A stretch of DNA of 64,000 nucleotides, taken from positions 1 through 64,000 of the forward strand of contig CACHVD010000005.1 in the NCBI GenBank assembly GCA_902583265.1, given 5' to 3'. Numbering within the stretch: position 1 is the stretch's first letter; each line of letters starts with the position of its first letter. The notes below the pieces were generated by a model. That model searched no databases. It saw nothing but the letters and a program-made list of their open reading frames with translations, and was not told the origin of the DNA. This DNA is from an uncultured Prochlorococcus sp. GTDB taxonomy: Bacteria; Cyanobacteriota; Cyanobacteriia; PCC-6307; Cyanobiaceae. A program made the position numbers and the translations under genes. This document shows, piece after piece, positions 52,050 through 62,359 of this stretch.

Positions 52050-53207
52050 GTGGTTCATATTGCATGGTTGGGAAAAAAATCCCCTTTTTGTGGAAATGTA
52101 ACTTACGGTAATTTAACTACTCAGGAATTAAAGGCCAGAGGGCATAAAATTAGTTTTATTCATTTCGACAATCCCTCTAGTTCAAATACATCAAACCCAT
52201 TATTTCTCGCAAATGATCCTGATGTAAGTCTCCCATATTTAATTAAATCTCAAGTTTATACAATCCCCTCGCCAAGGGCAGAAAAAGAGCTAAGGCTATC
52301 ATTGGAAAGATTAAAACCTGACATAGTACATGCAAGCCTAACTTTATCTCCTTTAGACTTTAGACTTCCAGAGCTTTGTAATGAAATTAATGTTCCTCTT
52401 ATAGGAACATTTCATCCACCATTTGATGCAAAAAATAGAAATCTAACTGCGAGCACTCAACAATTAACATACCAGCTTTATGCTCCCTCTTTAGCAAAGT
52501 TCGATAAAATAATTATTTTTTCTGAACTTCAAAAAAATGTTCTTGAGAAATTAGGAGTACCTAAGGAAAAACAAATAATTATTCCAAACGGCGTTGATGA
52601 AAATATTTGGAGACCTTTTTGCAAAAAAAGTAAAAAATATGATCAGGTAAAAAACAAACTTGGAAATGAAAGAATCTTTTTATATATGGGAAGGATTGCA
52701 AATGAGAAAAATATCGAGGCACTTTTACGTTCTTGGCGCCAAACAAAAACTCAAAATTGCAAATTAGTTATTGTTGGGGATGGGCCAATGAAGCCAACAC
52801 TTGAAAATAGTTTTTCTAACCTTGGTAATGAGAAATTAATTTGGTGGGGTGCCGAATTAGATTTAGAAACTAGGATAGCAATCATGCAAATAGCAGAAGT
52901 ATTTTTCTTACCAAGCTTAGTAGAAGGGTTATCATTATCACTTTTAGAGGCAATGTCTGCTGGTACAGCTTGTGTAGCTACAGATGCCGGAGCTGATGGT
53001 GAAGTTTTAGAGCACGGAGCAGGAATAGTAATTTCAACTGATAATGTGGCTGCACAACTAAAAACCATAATCCCAATTCTTGTAGAACACCCTTCATTTA
53101 CAAAAGATCTTGGAGAAAAAGCTAGAGAACGTATACTTGAGAGATATACAATTGCTAAAAATATAAATTCACTTGAGAAAGTTTATATTAACTTAAAAGA
53201 TAATTGA
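52050..53207 (+). CDS. Group 1 glycosyltransferase (GT4 family)
   Basis: YMGRIANEKNIEALLRSWRQ and FFLPSLVEGLSLSLLEAMSAGTACVATDAG. Confidence 0.92.
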   Translation: MVHIAWLGKKSPFCGNVTYGNLTTQELKARGHKISFIHFDNPSSSNTSNPLFLANDPDVSLPYLIKSQVYTIPSPRAEKELRLSLERLKPDIVHASLTLSPLDFRLPELCNEINVPLIGTFHPPFDAKNRNLTASTQQLTYQLYAPSLAKFDKIIIFSELQKNVLEKLGVPKEKQIIIPNGVDENIWRPFCKKSKKYDQVKNKLGNERIFLYMGRIANEKNIEALLRSWRQTKTQNCKLVIVGDGPMKPTLENSFSNLGNEKLIWWGAELDLETRIAIMQIAEVFFLPSLVEGLSLSLLEAMSAGTACVATDAGADGEVLEHGAGIVISTDNVAAQLKTIIPILVEHPSFTKDLGEKARERILERYTIAKNINSLEKVYINLKDN

Positions 53208-53212
53208 AAAAT

Positions 53213-54025
53213 CTAACGAAACTCTTTACTTCGATTACTAGCTGAAACTATTGATTCAATTAATGCTGACCTTACACTCTTTTTTTCTAAAACCCTTAAA
53301 GCAGAAATAGTTGTTCCACCTGGAGAGGTTACTAAATTTTTAAGCTCAGAAGTAGTAAGTTTATTTTCCTTTATTAGACAAATAGTTCCTAGGATCATTT
53401 CCATAACGAGTTCCTCTGAAATTATTTTTGGTAATCCCCCGCTTAATCCTCCATCACTTAATGCTTCTATAATTAAAGCAATAATAGCAGGGCCTGATGA
53501 AGTTAAAGCTAAAAATATATCAAGGTAATCTTCAGTAAATTCATAAATTTTACTGGTTTTTTCAAATAATTTTTTTGTAAATTGTTTCTGATCTTCCGTA
53601 ATTTCTTCTCCCCAAGAAATCCCTGTTAAACCTTTTCCAATAGTTATTGGAATATTTGTAACCACCCTCACACATTTATGATTAGGGAACTTTTGAGTAA
53701 GTCTATTTATTGACACACCCGCAAGAATTGAGACTAACAAATTGTCCTTACTTGATATGTTATCGGCCTCGGTTATATTTCTAAGATGCTGAGGTTTTAC
53801 CGAGAGAAGTTTTACTTGACAATCCCAAATTTTTTTTGAATCTTGAGAACTTGATTTATAGACATTTATATTATGTTTATAATTTTTTTTTATATTTTCT
53901 AAACTTTTTTCAGAATTTACAACACAATAAACATTCTCTGGTTGAATTAAATTTTTATCTAATAGAGGAGTTATTATAGCTTTTGCAATATTTCCAAAAC
54001 CAATAATCGCAATTTTTTCAGTCAC
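53213..54025 (-). CDS. proC: Pyrroline-5-carboxylate reductase
   Basis: IAIIGFGNIAKAI, VRVVTNIPITIGKGLTGI, LVTSPGGTTISALRVLE. Confidence 0.95.
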   Translation of the reverse strand: MTEKIAIIGFGNIAKAIITPLLDKNLIQPENVYCVVNSEKSLENIKKNYKHNINVYKSSSQDSKKIWDCQVKLLSVKPQHLRNITEADNISSKDNLLVSILAGVSINRLTQKFPNHKCVRVVTNIPITIGKGLTGISWGEEITEDQKQFTKKLFEKTSKIYEFTEDYLDIFLALTSSGPAIIALIIEALSDGGLSGGLPKIISEELVMEMILGTICLIKENKLTTSELKNLVTSPGGTTISALRVLEKKSVRSALIESIVSASNRSKEFR

Positions 54026-54032
54026 AGATTAA

Positions 54033-54599
54033 TCATGAATAAGCACTTAATTTAGAATTACCCCATGCAGGTTCGGGAGCAGTGTTATTTTCAAACTTAT
54101 ATTCTGGAGTGTTTTTAGAAGGCACATTTGAAGGAGAAGCTTCTTCAGGCGAAGAACTCGTTACATTTACACAACTTGGAGCAAAAAGGAAAATACTTTC
54201 GCCCACTCTCTCTTGATGTCCATCAATTGCATATGTTCCTCCAGCAATAAAATCAACCGCTCTTTGAGCCTGATCAGGATCCATCATAGTTAAATTAAGA
54301 ATTACAGTTTTTCTCTCTCTTAGTGCTTGAATAGCTTGAGGCATTTCATCGAAACTTCTCGGTTCCATTAAGCTTACTTCTGAGGATGAATTTGAGATCC
54401 CAGGCATTCCAACAACTTTAGATGATCTATTATTATTCATAAATTCGAAAGGATTTGAATTCGCAAGAGCATTTGGATTTCTTTGATTTTGTTTGAAATC
54501 AGTTAATTCATCTTCTGATGGATAATCCAACTCATCAAAATCATCATCGAGATACTCATCCCCTGCAACAACTGCCTTTAATTTAGAAATAAGTGACAC
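54033..54599 (-). CDS. sepF: Cell division protein SepF
   Basis: [67 protein letters not shown]. Confidence 0.95.
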   Translation of the reverse strand: MSLISKLKAVVAGDEYLDDDFDELDYPSEDELTDFKQNQRNPNALANSNPFEFMNNNRSSKVVGMPGISNSSSEVSLMEPRSFDEMPQAIQALRERKTVILNLTMMDPDQAQRAVDFIAGGTYAIDGHQERVGESIFLFAPSCVNVTSSSPEEASPSNVPSKNTPEYKFENNTAPEPAWGNSKLSAYS

Positions 54600-54747
54600 C
54601 TTTTAAATCCTCATAAAATAATTACTAAGGTTTAAGAACCTTAAGTAATAGATTCATTTTTAAATGAATAAACTACCTATACCTAGATAACGTTACTTGT
54701 TCTTTACTGCAAGTTTATAGATAAGATTTTTATAAATAAATAAATAA

Positions 54748-55383
54748 TTAGGATCTATCTCCAAAAATTAATGAGCCCAATCTTAACCAGGTTGATCCAG
54801 AATCAATAGCCTCTTCCCAATCCCCTGACATTCCCATTGAACAATCTTGAAGTTGAAGTGAATCAGCTAAAGAACGACATTTTTTAAACAATTCTGAATT
54901 TTCCTTGGAGCTAAGTCCTCTGGGATTAATAGTCATCAAACCCTTTAGTGTAATATTTTTCAATTCTTGTATTTGGCTCCACTTCGATACTAAAAGTTCA
55001 GGCCTAAAACCACCTTTAGAAGGATCATCACTTAACTTGACCTGCAACATAATAAATGGATTTTTCTTCTCTTCACATGAAATCCTAGAAATTTTTTGCA
55101 ACTTCTCGAATGAATCTACTGAGTGAATATATTTAAAATTTTGAACAATCTTTCTTACTTTATTACTTTGTATTCGTCCAATAAAGTGCCATTTTATTTG
55201 TTTAAGATCTTTTAATTTCAATTGCTTCTCGAAAGCCTCTTGAAACTTACTCTCACCAAAATCATTCTGACCAATATTTTGAATAGTCTTGATTTCTTGA
55301 CTTTTAAACCCTTTACTTACAGCCAGTATATTTACATTTGATGGGATTTGATTTTTTATTTTTAAATAATTTGAAGGGTTCAC
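54748..55383 (-). CDS. YggS/PLPBP-type PLP homeostasis protein
   Basis: LAVSKGFKSQEIKTIQ, DFGESKFQEAFEKQ, WHFIGRIQSNKVRKI. Confidence 0.92.
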   Translation of the reverse strand: MNPSNYLKIKNQIPSNVNILAVSKGFKSQEIKTIQNIGQNDFGESKFQEAFEKQLKLKDLKQIKWHFIGRIQSNKVRKIVQNFKYIHSVDSFEKLQKISRISCEEKKNPFIMLQVKLSDDPSKGGFRPELLVSKWSQIQELKNITLKGLMTINPRGLSSKENSELFKKCRSLADSLQLQDCSMGMSGDWEEAIDSGSTWLRLGSLIFGDRS

Positions 55384-55386
55384 CTT

Positions 55387-55653
55387 TTACAAGAAAGTTT
55401 GTGTGAATAAATTCTCCCACTTTGGAAGATCATCAGAGGCTTTTCGTCTAGCTCGTTGAAGGCTCAATTCGGCCTGATTACGGGCATCAAGATAAGGTAT
55501 AACTTCAAAAAAAACTTCTCTCTGCCTGATTTCTACCAAAAAAAACATTTTTTGTGCATATAAAGTCGCATAAATATCTCTCCCATCATTTCCAGGAGAG
55601 ACTTGATACAACATTCCAAATGTTGGATGGTTTAAATAACGCTCGGAACTCAA
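55387..55653 (-). CDS. pipX: PII-interacting protein PipX
   Basis: YLNHPTFGMLYQVSPGNDGRDIYATLYAQKMFFLVEIRQREVFFEVIPYLDARNQAELSLQRARR. Confidence 0.93.
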   Translation of the reverse strand: MSSERYLNHPTFGMLYQVSPGNDGRDIYATLYAQKMFFLVEIRQREVFFEVIPYLDARNQAELSLQRARRKASDDLPKWENLFTQTFL

Positions 55654-55671
55654 ACTTAAATATTGTGTTAT

Positions 55672-56586
55672 TCATAATGCACCATACAGTTTTCTCAGAA
55701 AAATTGCTATGCAAATAAAACATATCGACAATGTATTAACAATTACATGTAGAGATTTGGAAGGATAAAAGGTTCTGAATCTGTTAGTTTTTATAATAAT
55801 TTTTTTCTTAGAGAATAATGATTCTGCTCCTTGGTCAATTCTAAGAAATATATTTTGAAATAATCTTTCCACTAAAATTAATAAGACATTAAAGGATTTC
55901 TTAAATCCTAAATTTCGAAAATTTATTGATCTTACTGACACTGATTTAATTATATTTTGCAATTCTTCCTGCACTAATGGAATAAAACGCAACGCAATTA
56001 ATAACTGAAAAAGCCACTTATTAAGTGGCAATCCGATTTTTTTTAATGGGAAAAGAAACCAACTTATCGCCCATACAATATCTTCTTGTAATGTGGTTAA
56101 AAGCATCAAATTAACACTATGAATAACAGTAAAAATTAAGGTAGAAGTTTTTATTCCTAATTCAAAGGCATTTCTGGATAGGTTGTATGGACCAAAATTT
56201 ATAAACCATATCTTCTTTGAAGGAATTTGCAAAATGTTCCATTCCTTATAGTTTTCAACGACCACTTGTAACTCATTGGGATTTCTTAAATAACTATCAA
56301 GAGATTGAATATCAGAAGATGCAAGTATCGATAAAGATCCAACTAGCAATGATAAGCATAATAGAACAAACATGGATCGCCACCAAACTCTTGAGGGCAA
56401 TAAACTAATAAAAGTAACCAATAGTAAACAACCAACTAAACTCAATCTCCAAATAGGGCCTGCCCATATTGGAGTTATTAGAAATATCATTACTATGATT
56501 ATTTTTAATCTACTATCTATAATTCTTAGCCAACTTTTATTCCCATAAACGTATTGACCAACTGAAAATTTGGTGAGTATATTCAT
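55672..56586 (-). CDS. Energy-coupling factor transporter transmembrane protein (CbiQ/EcfT family)
   Basis: CbiQ-like TM protein with WLFQLLIALRFIPLVQEELQNIIKSVSVRS. Confidence 0.85.
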   Translation of the reverse strand: MNILTKFSVGQYVYGNKSWLRIIDSRLKIIIVMIFLITPIWAGPIWRLSLVGCLLLVTFISLLPSRVWWRSMFVLLCLSLLVGSLSILASSDIQSLDSYLRNPNELQVVVENYKEWNILQIPSKKIWFINFGPYNLSRNAFELGIKTSTLIFTVIHSVNLMLLTTLQEDIVWAISWFLFPLKKIGLPLNKWLFQLLIALRFIPLVQEELQNIIKSVSVRSINFRNLGFKKSFNVLLILVERLFQNIFLRIDQGAESLFSKKKIIIKTNRFRTFYPSKSLHVIVNTLSICFICIAIFLRKLYGAL

Positions 56587-57959
56587 TAATCTTTTTGAAT
56601 TAATTCAATATTTTCCTTTTCTACTTCTTTATTTAAAGCTCTTTGCTGTTTACCCCTCCACAATAAAATGAGAGGTGTGCCTTCAAAACCTAAATTTAAT
56701 CTAATTTGTTTTTCAATATATCTTCTGTAAGTTATTCCAAATAATTTAGGGTCGTTTACAAAAAGAGTAAAAGTAGGAGGTTTATTCTTAACTTGAGTAC
56801 CGTAATAGAGCCTACCTTGCTTGCCGCTTCTTTTCGTTGGCGGACTTTTCCAACTAATAGAATCTTTTAGCACTTCATTAACAACTGAAGTTGTAACTCT
56901 TCTTCTATGTTGATTTACAGCATTAAAAGCATGCTCAAAAATATTCTCAACTCTTTTCCCCGTAAGGGCAGATATAAAAATCATTTTTGACCAGTGTAAA
57001 AAATAAAGTTTAGATCTAAGTTCTTTTTCTACTTGATAAATCGTTGAACTATTTTTTTCAACAAGATCCCATTTATTAACAACAATTATACAAGCTCTGC
57101 CTTGTTCCTCTATTCTCCCTGCCAACTTCTGGTCTTGATCAGTTACTCCATCTATAGCATCTATAACTAAGACACATATATCACTTCTATCTATAGATTT
57201 AAAAGCTCTATTAATTCCAAAGAATTCAGTACCATATTTAACATTCTTTTTTCTTCTAATTCCAGCAGTGTCAACAATTTTCCATTGGATATCACCTTTT
57301 TTAATAAGCATATCAATTGAATCTGTTGTAGTCCCACTAATATCACTAACTATTGCTCTTTTTTCACCTGAAATTGAATTTAACAAACTAGATTTACCAA
57401 CATTTGGCCTGCCAATAATCGACATCATTATCTTTTCTTCCTCATCCTGAATATTGTTCTCGGGAAGTTCTTCAATAACGAGATCTAAAAGATCTCCAGT
57501 ACCTGAACCATGAATAGCAGAAACAGGGTAAGGTTCGCCCAATCCTAATTTCCAGAACTCAGAGGCTAGAGAGATTCCCAGAGTAGTCGATTCACATTTA
57601 TTAACAGCAACAATTGTTTTACAGCTTGAGTTCCTTAACCATTTTGCTATTGATAAATCGCCATCAGTAACTCCTTGATTACCATCTACCACAAGTAAAG
57701 CGATTGAAGCCTCTTCTAGGGCCAAATAAACTTGTGTTCTTATCTCTGGCAAGAATTCACTATCATCATCAAAAACTAACCCTCCAGTGTCAACTATTTG
57801 GAATTCCTTGCCACCCCATGAAGCATTTTGATAAGTTCTATCTCTCGTAACACCAGGTTTATCAAAAACTATTGCATCATTACTTTCGCAAAGACGATTT
57901 ACCAAGGTAGATTTACCAACATTAGGTCTCCCGATTATTGCTATTTTTGGAAGAATCAA
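56586..57959 (-). CDS. der: Ribosome biogenesis GTPase Der (EngA)
   Basis: Two GTPase domains ([32 protein letters not shown]) plus KH-like C-terminus. Confidence 0.97.
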   Translation of the reverse strand: MILPKIAIIGRPNVGKSTLVNRLCESNDAIVFDKPGVTRDRTYQNASWGGKEFQIVDTGGLVFDDDSEFLPEIRTQVYLALEEASIALLVVDGNQGVTDGDLSIAKWLRNSSCKTIVAVNKCESTTLGISLASEFWKLGLGEPYPVSAIHGSGTGDLLDLVIEELPENNIQDEEEKIMMSIIGRPNVGKSSLLNSISGEKRAIVSDISGTTTDSIDMLIKKGDIQWKIVDTAGIRRKKNVKYGTEFFGINRAFKSIDRSDICVLVIDAIDGVTDQDQKLAGRIEEQGRACIIVVNKWDLVEKNSSTIYQVEKELRSKLYFLHWSKMIFISALTGKRVENIFEHAFNAVNQHRRRVTTSVVNEVLKDSISWKSPPTKRSGKQGRLYYGTQVKNKPPTFTLFVNDPKLFGITYRRYIEKQIRLNLGFEGTPLILLWRGKQQRALNKEVEKENIELIQKD

Positions 57960-58033
57960 TTCTTCACTCCAAAGAAAATATTGTCTATTACAACTATACC
58001 TTTAATAGAATCATTTACCTCGCTAAAAAATAT

Positions 58034-58519
58034 TTATTTGATTTCTGGATCTCCAAAATGTCCTTTCGCTGGATTAACAGGCGGTGTACTTGGTATTGGA
58101 ATAATATTTTTATCATTTAAAAAACATTTATTTTCAATAGCCCAATAAATTAACCAATTTACTGCGGTCGCTCTTCTAGTTCTTCTTGGATAAAGTTCGT
58201 TAATTTTGTAACCTTTAAAGTTAAGAAATTTCTTAAGTCCCTGTTTATGATCCCTTGGGATTGATCTAGTCAAATGGACTGATGCTATTCTCTCTGAGAT
58301 AATTTGAGGAGCTTCTAGAAATTTATCTGACCAATAAGTAGGAGTTAATAAACTAGGGTACCAGCAATTTATAGGTAATTCTTTTTTATAAAAAAGTCTT
58401 TCCCAAATCAATTCACAAACAAAAACATCACTAACTTTATCTTCAAGAATGAGAGATAATAGTTCCTTACAAATTGGCCATGTAAATTGGTTTGCTGATA
58501 AATCTACTTTTTTATTCAT
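58034..58519 (-). CDS. DUF1823 family protein
   Basis: Conserved cyanobacterial protein ending ...YPRRTRRATAVNWLIYWAIE...; sits between der and cobI. Confidence 0.7.
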   Translation of the reverse strand: MNKKVDLSANQFTWPICKELLSLILEDKVSDVFVCELIWERLFYKKELPINCWYPSLLTPTYWSDKFLEAPQIISERIASVHLTRSIPRDHKQGLKKFLNFKGYKINELYPRRTRRATAVNWLIYWAIENKCFLNDKNIIPIPSTPPVNPAKGHFGDPEIK

Positions 58520-59274
58520 TAATCCAACCTTATCAAAATCAAGGAGAAATAAGGCATGATATCGTTCTTGTATTGAGATGCATATTGAATAATTTGGTCA
58601 GGCATACCAATACTTAAAGCTATTAATGATGTATTGATGATATCCTCTTTTTTTAAAGTTTCCCTTACTAGATTCCATCTTTTCCCAACCTTCATAATTG
58701 CCAAGACCGTTTTTTTACCTCTACTATCTCTGATTAAGGATGTTAATTCTGAATTTGAAGAAGGGCACTCTTTGATTATCAAGGTCTCACCTTTTTTAAC
58801 CAAATCAAAATTATTCAAGGCTGCAGCTGCTGAAAGAGAAGAAATACCAGGTATGGTATTCGTAATAATTTCGGGATAATTATTTTTTATTATCCTCAAA
58901 ATATTCGAAGAGCTTGCAAATAGTGAAGTATCTCCAAGACAAAGTAAAACTACTGATTCACCTTTTTGTATAAATCCTACAATTTTTTCTACTGCGTTAG
59001 ACCATATTCCATCAGGATCAAGATCCTTACTAGCCATCGGGAAAATAATAGGTATCTTTTTTTTTAATTTGGTATGTTTATTGACTATTTCCGCAGCGAA
59101 ACTCTTTTTATTATCATCTGATACCGGAAAAAATATAACGTTCGCTTTTTTGATTGCATTTACAGCAGCAATTGTTAAAAGTGATGGATCTCCAGGGCCA
59201 ACGCCAACTATGGTCAATGATGCAAAATTACCTCTTAAACTTTTAAACAAACTAAGAAATTTTTTTATTATCAT
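58519..59274 (-). CDS. cobI: Precorrin-2 C20-methyltransferase
   Basis: LTIVGVGPGDPSLLTIAAVNAIKKANVIFFP and LCLGDTSLFASSSNIL. Confidence 0.93.
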   Translation of the reverse strand: MIIKKFLSLFKSLRGNFASLTIVGVGPGDPSLLTIAAVNAIKKANVIFFPVSDDNKKSFAAEIVNKHTKLKKKIPIIFPMASKDLDPDGIWSNAVEKIVGFIQKGESVVLLCLGDTSLFASSSNILRIIKNNYPEIITNTIPGISSLSAAAALNNFDLVKKGETLIIKECPSSNSELTSLIRDSRGKKTVLAIMKVGKRWNLVRETLKKEDIINTSLIALSIGMPDQIIQYASQYKNDIMPYFSLILIRLD

Positions 59275-59295
59275 TCGGAACTTATTAAATTATTT

Positions 59296-59904
59296 CTAAC
59301 TATGGACCCTTGGCATTAAGTAAGTCTCAGCAAGTATTTCTGATTCAATTTTAGACAATTCCTCCAACCTAATGAAAGTTTGATTCTTAGAGAATTTAGT
59401 TTGCGCTAATTTCCAATAAATCCCAAAGTGTCTTGCCTCACTCTCAAGCAAAGATTCATAAAGAACTCTAAAAGATTCTTTTTCAGAATTCAGAGCAAGC
59501 AAGCCTAACCTTTCATGACTTCTTGCTTCAATCAACCCTGCTATCAAGAAACTATCTAGCATCCTATTAGGTTCTTCTTTTCTAATATTCTTAGCCAATT
59601 CAGCACCATATGGAGGAGGCTTTAAAGCCTTCAGAGAATGTCCAAGATCCTTTAAAAAATATACTATTTTTTCAAAATGTTCCAATTCTTCTCTTGCTAT
59701 TGGGCTTAAAACTTCTGCCAAATTTGGTTCTGATGGATATCTAAACATCAATTGGACAGCAACTCCTGCAGCCTTTCTTTCGCAATGTGCATGATCAATA
59801 AGAAGATCTATTGGATTAGATAATGCCAGTCTGATCCAATCATCTGAGGTTGTTGAGGATAAATATTTAATATGAGATGAGGGCCTTTTAAAATCAACTA
59901 GCAT
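59296..59904 (-). CDS. MiaE-like tRNA-(ms[2]io[6]A)-hydroxylase
   Basis: DHAHCERKAAGVAVQLMFRYP, REELEHFEKIVYFLKDLGHSL, LIEARSHERLGLL, ESEARHFGIYWKLA diiron-type motifs. Confidence 0.88.
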   Translation of the reverse strand: MLVDFKRPSSHIKYLSSTTSDDWIRLALSNPIDLLIDHAHCERKAAGVAVQLMFRYPSEPNLAEVLSPIAREELEHFEKIVYFLKDLGHSLKALKPPPYGAELAKNIRKEEPNRMLDSFLIAGLIEARSHERLGLLALNSEKESFRVLYESLLESEARHFGIYWKLAQTKFSKNQTFIRLEELSKIESEILAETYLMPRVHS

Positions 59905-60348
59905 TTAATCTTTACTACTTAAATATTCAATTATTCCTTCTAGAGCAAGGGAATAACCATTAATACCGAATCCACTAATAATTCCTATAGCTTTGTCTGT
60001 AAGAAAAGATTCTTTACGAAAGTCTTCTCTACTAAAAATATTTGAAATATGCAACTCTACAAATGGGATTTTTGATCCAATTAAAGCATCACGAATAGAA
60101 ATTGAGGTATGAGTAAAAGCGCCAGCGTTTATAAGAATGCCTTGAATCCTTTTAACAGAATCATGAATCTTATCAACTATTTCACCTTCATGATTACTTT
60201 GAAAACACTCAAGAAAAGTTTTTTTACTTTTTGCAGCTTCCATTAAATCTTGCTCAATATCTTTCAATGTTTTATATCCATATATTTCGGGTTCTCTAGT
60301 GCCTAGAAGATTAAGATTTGGTCCATTTATCAATAAAATATTCATCAT
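59905..60348 (-). CDS. aroQ: 3-dehydroquinate dehydratase, type II
   Basis: [53 protein letters not shown]; start trimmed from the track's 60411 to the conserved MMNILL. Confidence 0.95.
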   Translation of the reverse strand: MMNILLINGPNLNLLGTREPEIYGYKTLKDIEQDLMEAAKSKKTFLECFQSNHEGEIVDKIHDSVKRIQGILINAGAFTHTSISIRDALIGSKIPFVELHISNIFSREDFRKESFLTDKAIGIISGFGINGYSLALEGIIEYLSSKD

Positions 60349-60447
60349 CAATAAAGTCTTTTCTTTACAAATGCTATCTATAAAGAAACAAAAAAACCAA
60401 AACATTTTCACACAAAGTGTCCATTAACTGATAAGTTCAAATAGTGG

Positions 60448-60529
60448 GGGTCGGTGCCCGAGTGGTTAAAGGGGGCGGACTGTAAATCCGCTGGCTCTGC
60501 CTACGTTGGTTCAAATCCAACCCGGCCCA
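60448..60529 (+). tRNA. tRNA-Tyr (GTA)
   Basis: Class II tRNA; acceptor GGGTCGG/CCGGCCC, anticodon loop CTGTAAA, T-loop GGTTCAAATCC; CCA not encoded. Confidence 0.95.
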
Positions 60530-60539
60530 CTTTAAAATT

Positions 60540-60611
<72 letters not shown>

Positions 60612-60702
60612 TGGCCAAAACGCCCTCCATTACTAAGCTCTCAAAGAATTTAGGAAAAGTAGTAAATAGCTGTATACATCAAGATATATCGACAATATAG
60701 CG

Positions 60703-60726
60703 ATTATGCACTAAATTATGCACTAA
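60703..60726. repeat. Tandem 12-bp repeat (ATTATGCACTAA x2)
   Basis: ATTATGCACTAA|ATTATGCACTAA followed by TTGCAC, ~90 bp downstream of tRNA-Thr and just upstream of the integrase-like ORF. Confidence 0.85.
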
Positions 60727-60762
60727 TTGCACTTTTAAGATGGCCAGTAGTAGCAGGGATTC

Positions 60763-61182
60763 TTGGGAAAAAAATTAAAAGATTTAATACGCACTAATAT
60801 TGCGGCTGGTTGGCGTGTAAATGGCGAAGATAGCGGTAAGACTAAAATCTTATACGTTTACAACGAAGGACTAGGTATGAGCAACAGGAGAACCTCTCAG
60901 ACCTTACCCATCGAATGGAAGAAAAATAATAGTGGTGACATTTTCAAGGCTGTTGAATTTATACAAAAATTAGTTGTTAAAAAAGATATTCCATTTAAAG
61001 AAGCGGCCAGAAGATATAAAGCACAATTCATTGAAGAAGATACAAAAACACCTAATAAAGCATGGGAAGATTTTCTAATAATTCCACCAAAATTTACTTA
61101 CAACAAAAAAGAATTTCAAAAAGCTAATCAGGAATATAAGGCAAAATTAAAAGCAACAACTGTTGACCAATTTAATAATTGA
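60763..61182 (+). pseudogene. Probable N-terminal (arm-binding/SAM-like) fragment of a tyrosine recombinase
   Basis: TTG start; IAAGWRVNGEDSGKTKILYVYNEGLGMSNRRTSQTLPIEWKKNNSGDIFKAVEFIQKLVVKKDIPFKEAARRYK resembles integrase N-termini; catalytic domain absent; adjacent to a tRNA gene. Confidence 0.5.
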
Positions 61183-61334
61183 CAATCTATTTACAATATA
61201 TGTGTGAGCACCTTCTTTTATTTATGGAAGAAAAAGGATTTAACGTAACTCAGGGAATGGCCTTGCTACTTTTGAAATTTACGCAGAATCAGAAGAATAA
61301 ATTACTCTATATGTAAGGAATAAGGTAAAAAAAA

Positions 61335-61679
61335 ATGTCTAGAAATATAATAAAAATTCTTGAAAAAAACTTTTCAGACTTAAAAGCTGGGCAGAAAATG
61401 CTTATTTCTTCCCCAGAAAAGATAGCTGAATACATTAAGAATATTCCAGAAGGCATACATAAGACTTCAAAAGAAATGAGATTAGATTTAGCAAAAGTAA
61501 TGGGCGCGGATAATTCTTGTCCAGTCTCAACAGGAATCTTCCTCAGGAAAGCAATTGAAGAACATGGGAAAGAGATTCCTTTTTGGAGATTGATTGATGA
61601 AAATCATCCATTAGTCAAAAAATTAAATTTAGACCCTAAAGAAATAAAATATATGAGAAATCTTGAGGGAATTGATTAA
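61335..61679 (+). CDS. Alkyltransferase-like (MGMT/ATL wHTH-type) small protein
   Basis: SPEKIAEYIKNIPEGIHKTSKEMRLDLAKVMGADNSCPVSTGIFLRKAIEE...IPFWRLIDENHPLVKKL; CPxSTGIF and PFWR pattern recalled from MGMT-family proteins. Confidence 0.6.
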   Translation: MSRNIIKILEKNFSDLKAGQKMLISSPEKIAEYIKNIPEGIHKTSKEMRLDLAKVMGADNSCPVSTGIFLRKAIEEHGKEIPFWRLIDENHPLVKKLNLDPKEIKYMRNLEGID

Positions 61680-61722
61680 TATTGAGTTGGAGTAATTTTT
61701 AATGAGTAGAGATCCTAAATAA

Positions 61723-61890
61723 ATGACCCTTGTAAATCCTTTAGCACTTGGAAAAGTCTTAAATAAATATAAGTTAACCCCTAAGAACAAACAGCAAGTA
61801 GTCCTATTATCTAAACGGAAAACCGCAACTTGGTCAGCCATACATAGACTTGCAAGAAAACTAGAATTTCAACAGACAGTAACCCAGTAA
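61723..61890 (+). CDS. Hypothetical small basic protein (55 aa)
   Basis: Manual reading: MTLVNPLALGKVLNKYKLTPKNKQQVVLLSKRKTATWSAIHRLARKLEFQQTVTQ*. Confidence 0.5.
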   Translation: MTLVNPLALGKVLNKYKLTPKNKQQVVLLSKRKTATWSAIHRLARKLEFQQTVTQ

Positions 61891-61911
61891 GAGCAACAGC
61901 AAAAACAGTAA

Positions 61912-62025
61912 ATGGAGTATTTAACTGACCTTTGGAATAATCAACCAAATATATTTATCGGTGTAGGTGTAGCAACCGCAGTATTGTTGGGGATTTATAT
62001 TTTCTTACTCAATACATATCAGTAA
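61912..62025 (+). CDS. Hypothetical single-TM micro-protein (37 aa)
   Basis: Manual reading: MEYLTDLWNNQPNIFIGVGVATAVLLGIYIFLLNTYQ*; directly abuts the GTG of the next ORF. Confidence 0.5.
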   Translation: MEYLTDLWNNQPNIFIGVGVATAVLLGIYIFLLNTYQ

Positions 62026-62274
62026 GTGGAGAAATTTACTCTTATTAATAAGGACAGAAACAGAATAAAAGTCTTTGAACCATTTGAAGATGTATCGAAG
62101 CCTAGTTCTAGTATTGATGCAATGATGATTAGTTATGGATGTGTTTATAAGAGAAGTAGTAAACCAGTTATGAAAGGAAGCAGGGTAGAAACTGTTGAGG
62201 CTGCTAGAAAAGAATATAAAGAACTATTAGAGCAGGGTTGGAAAAAGACCTCAATATTTAATTCTTATTTTTAG
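62026..62274 (+). CDS. DUF1651-like small protein
   Basis: GTG start; RVETVEAARKEYKELLEQGWKKTSIF resembles the picocyanobacterial DUF1651 C-terminal pattern. Confidence 0.5.
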   Translation: MEKFTLINKDRNRIKVFEPFEDVSKPSSSIDAMMISYGCVYKRSSKPVMKGSRVETVEAARKEYKELLEQGWKKTSIFNSYF

Positions 62275-62281
62275 TTATAGC

Positions 62282-62329
62282 GGGCGATGCACCATGCAAA
62301 GCTATGCAAGGTATAGCAAATGATCGCCC
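62282..62329. other. Nested inverted repeat / potential structured RNA or recombination hairpin
   Basis: Outer GGGCGAT (62282-62288)/ATCGCCC (62323-62329), inner GCTAT (62301-62305)/ATAGC (62313-62317). Confidence 0.5.
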
Positions 62330-62359
62330 AGAGGATAATTGAGAATCGTGAGAAGTCAA

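Noticed and set aside
57828-58148. Plus-strand ORFs spanning the der/DUF1823 intergenic region
   Set aside because: Mostly antisense to der and DUF1823; no family resemblance.
61629-61841. 70-aa minus-strand ORF in the island
   Set aside because: Overlaps the 3' end of the ATL-like gene and the 55-aa plus-strand ORF; no recognisable features.
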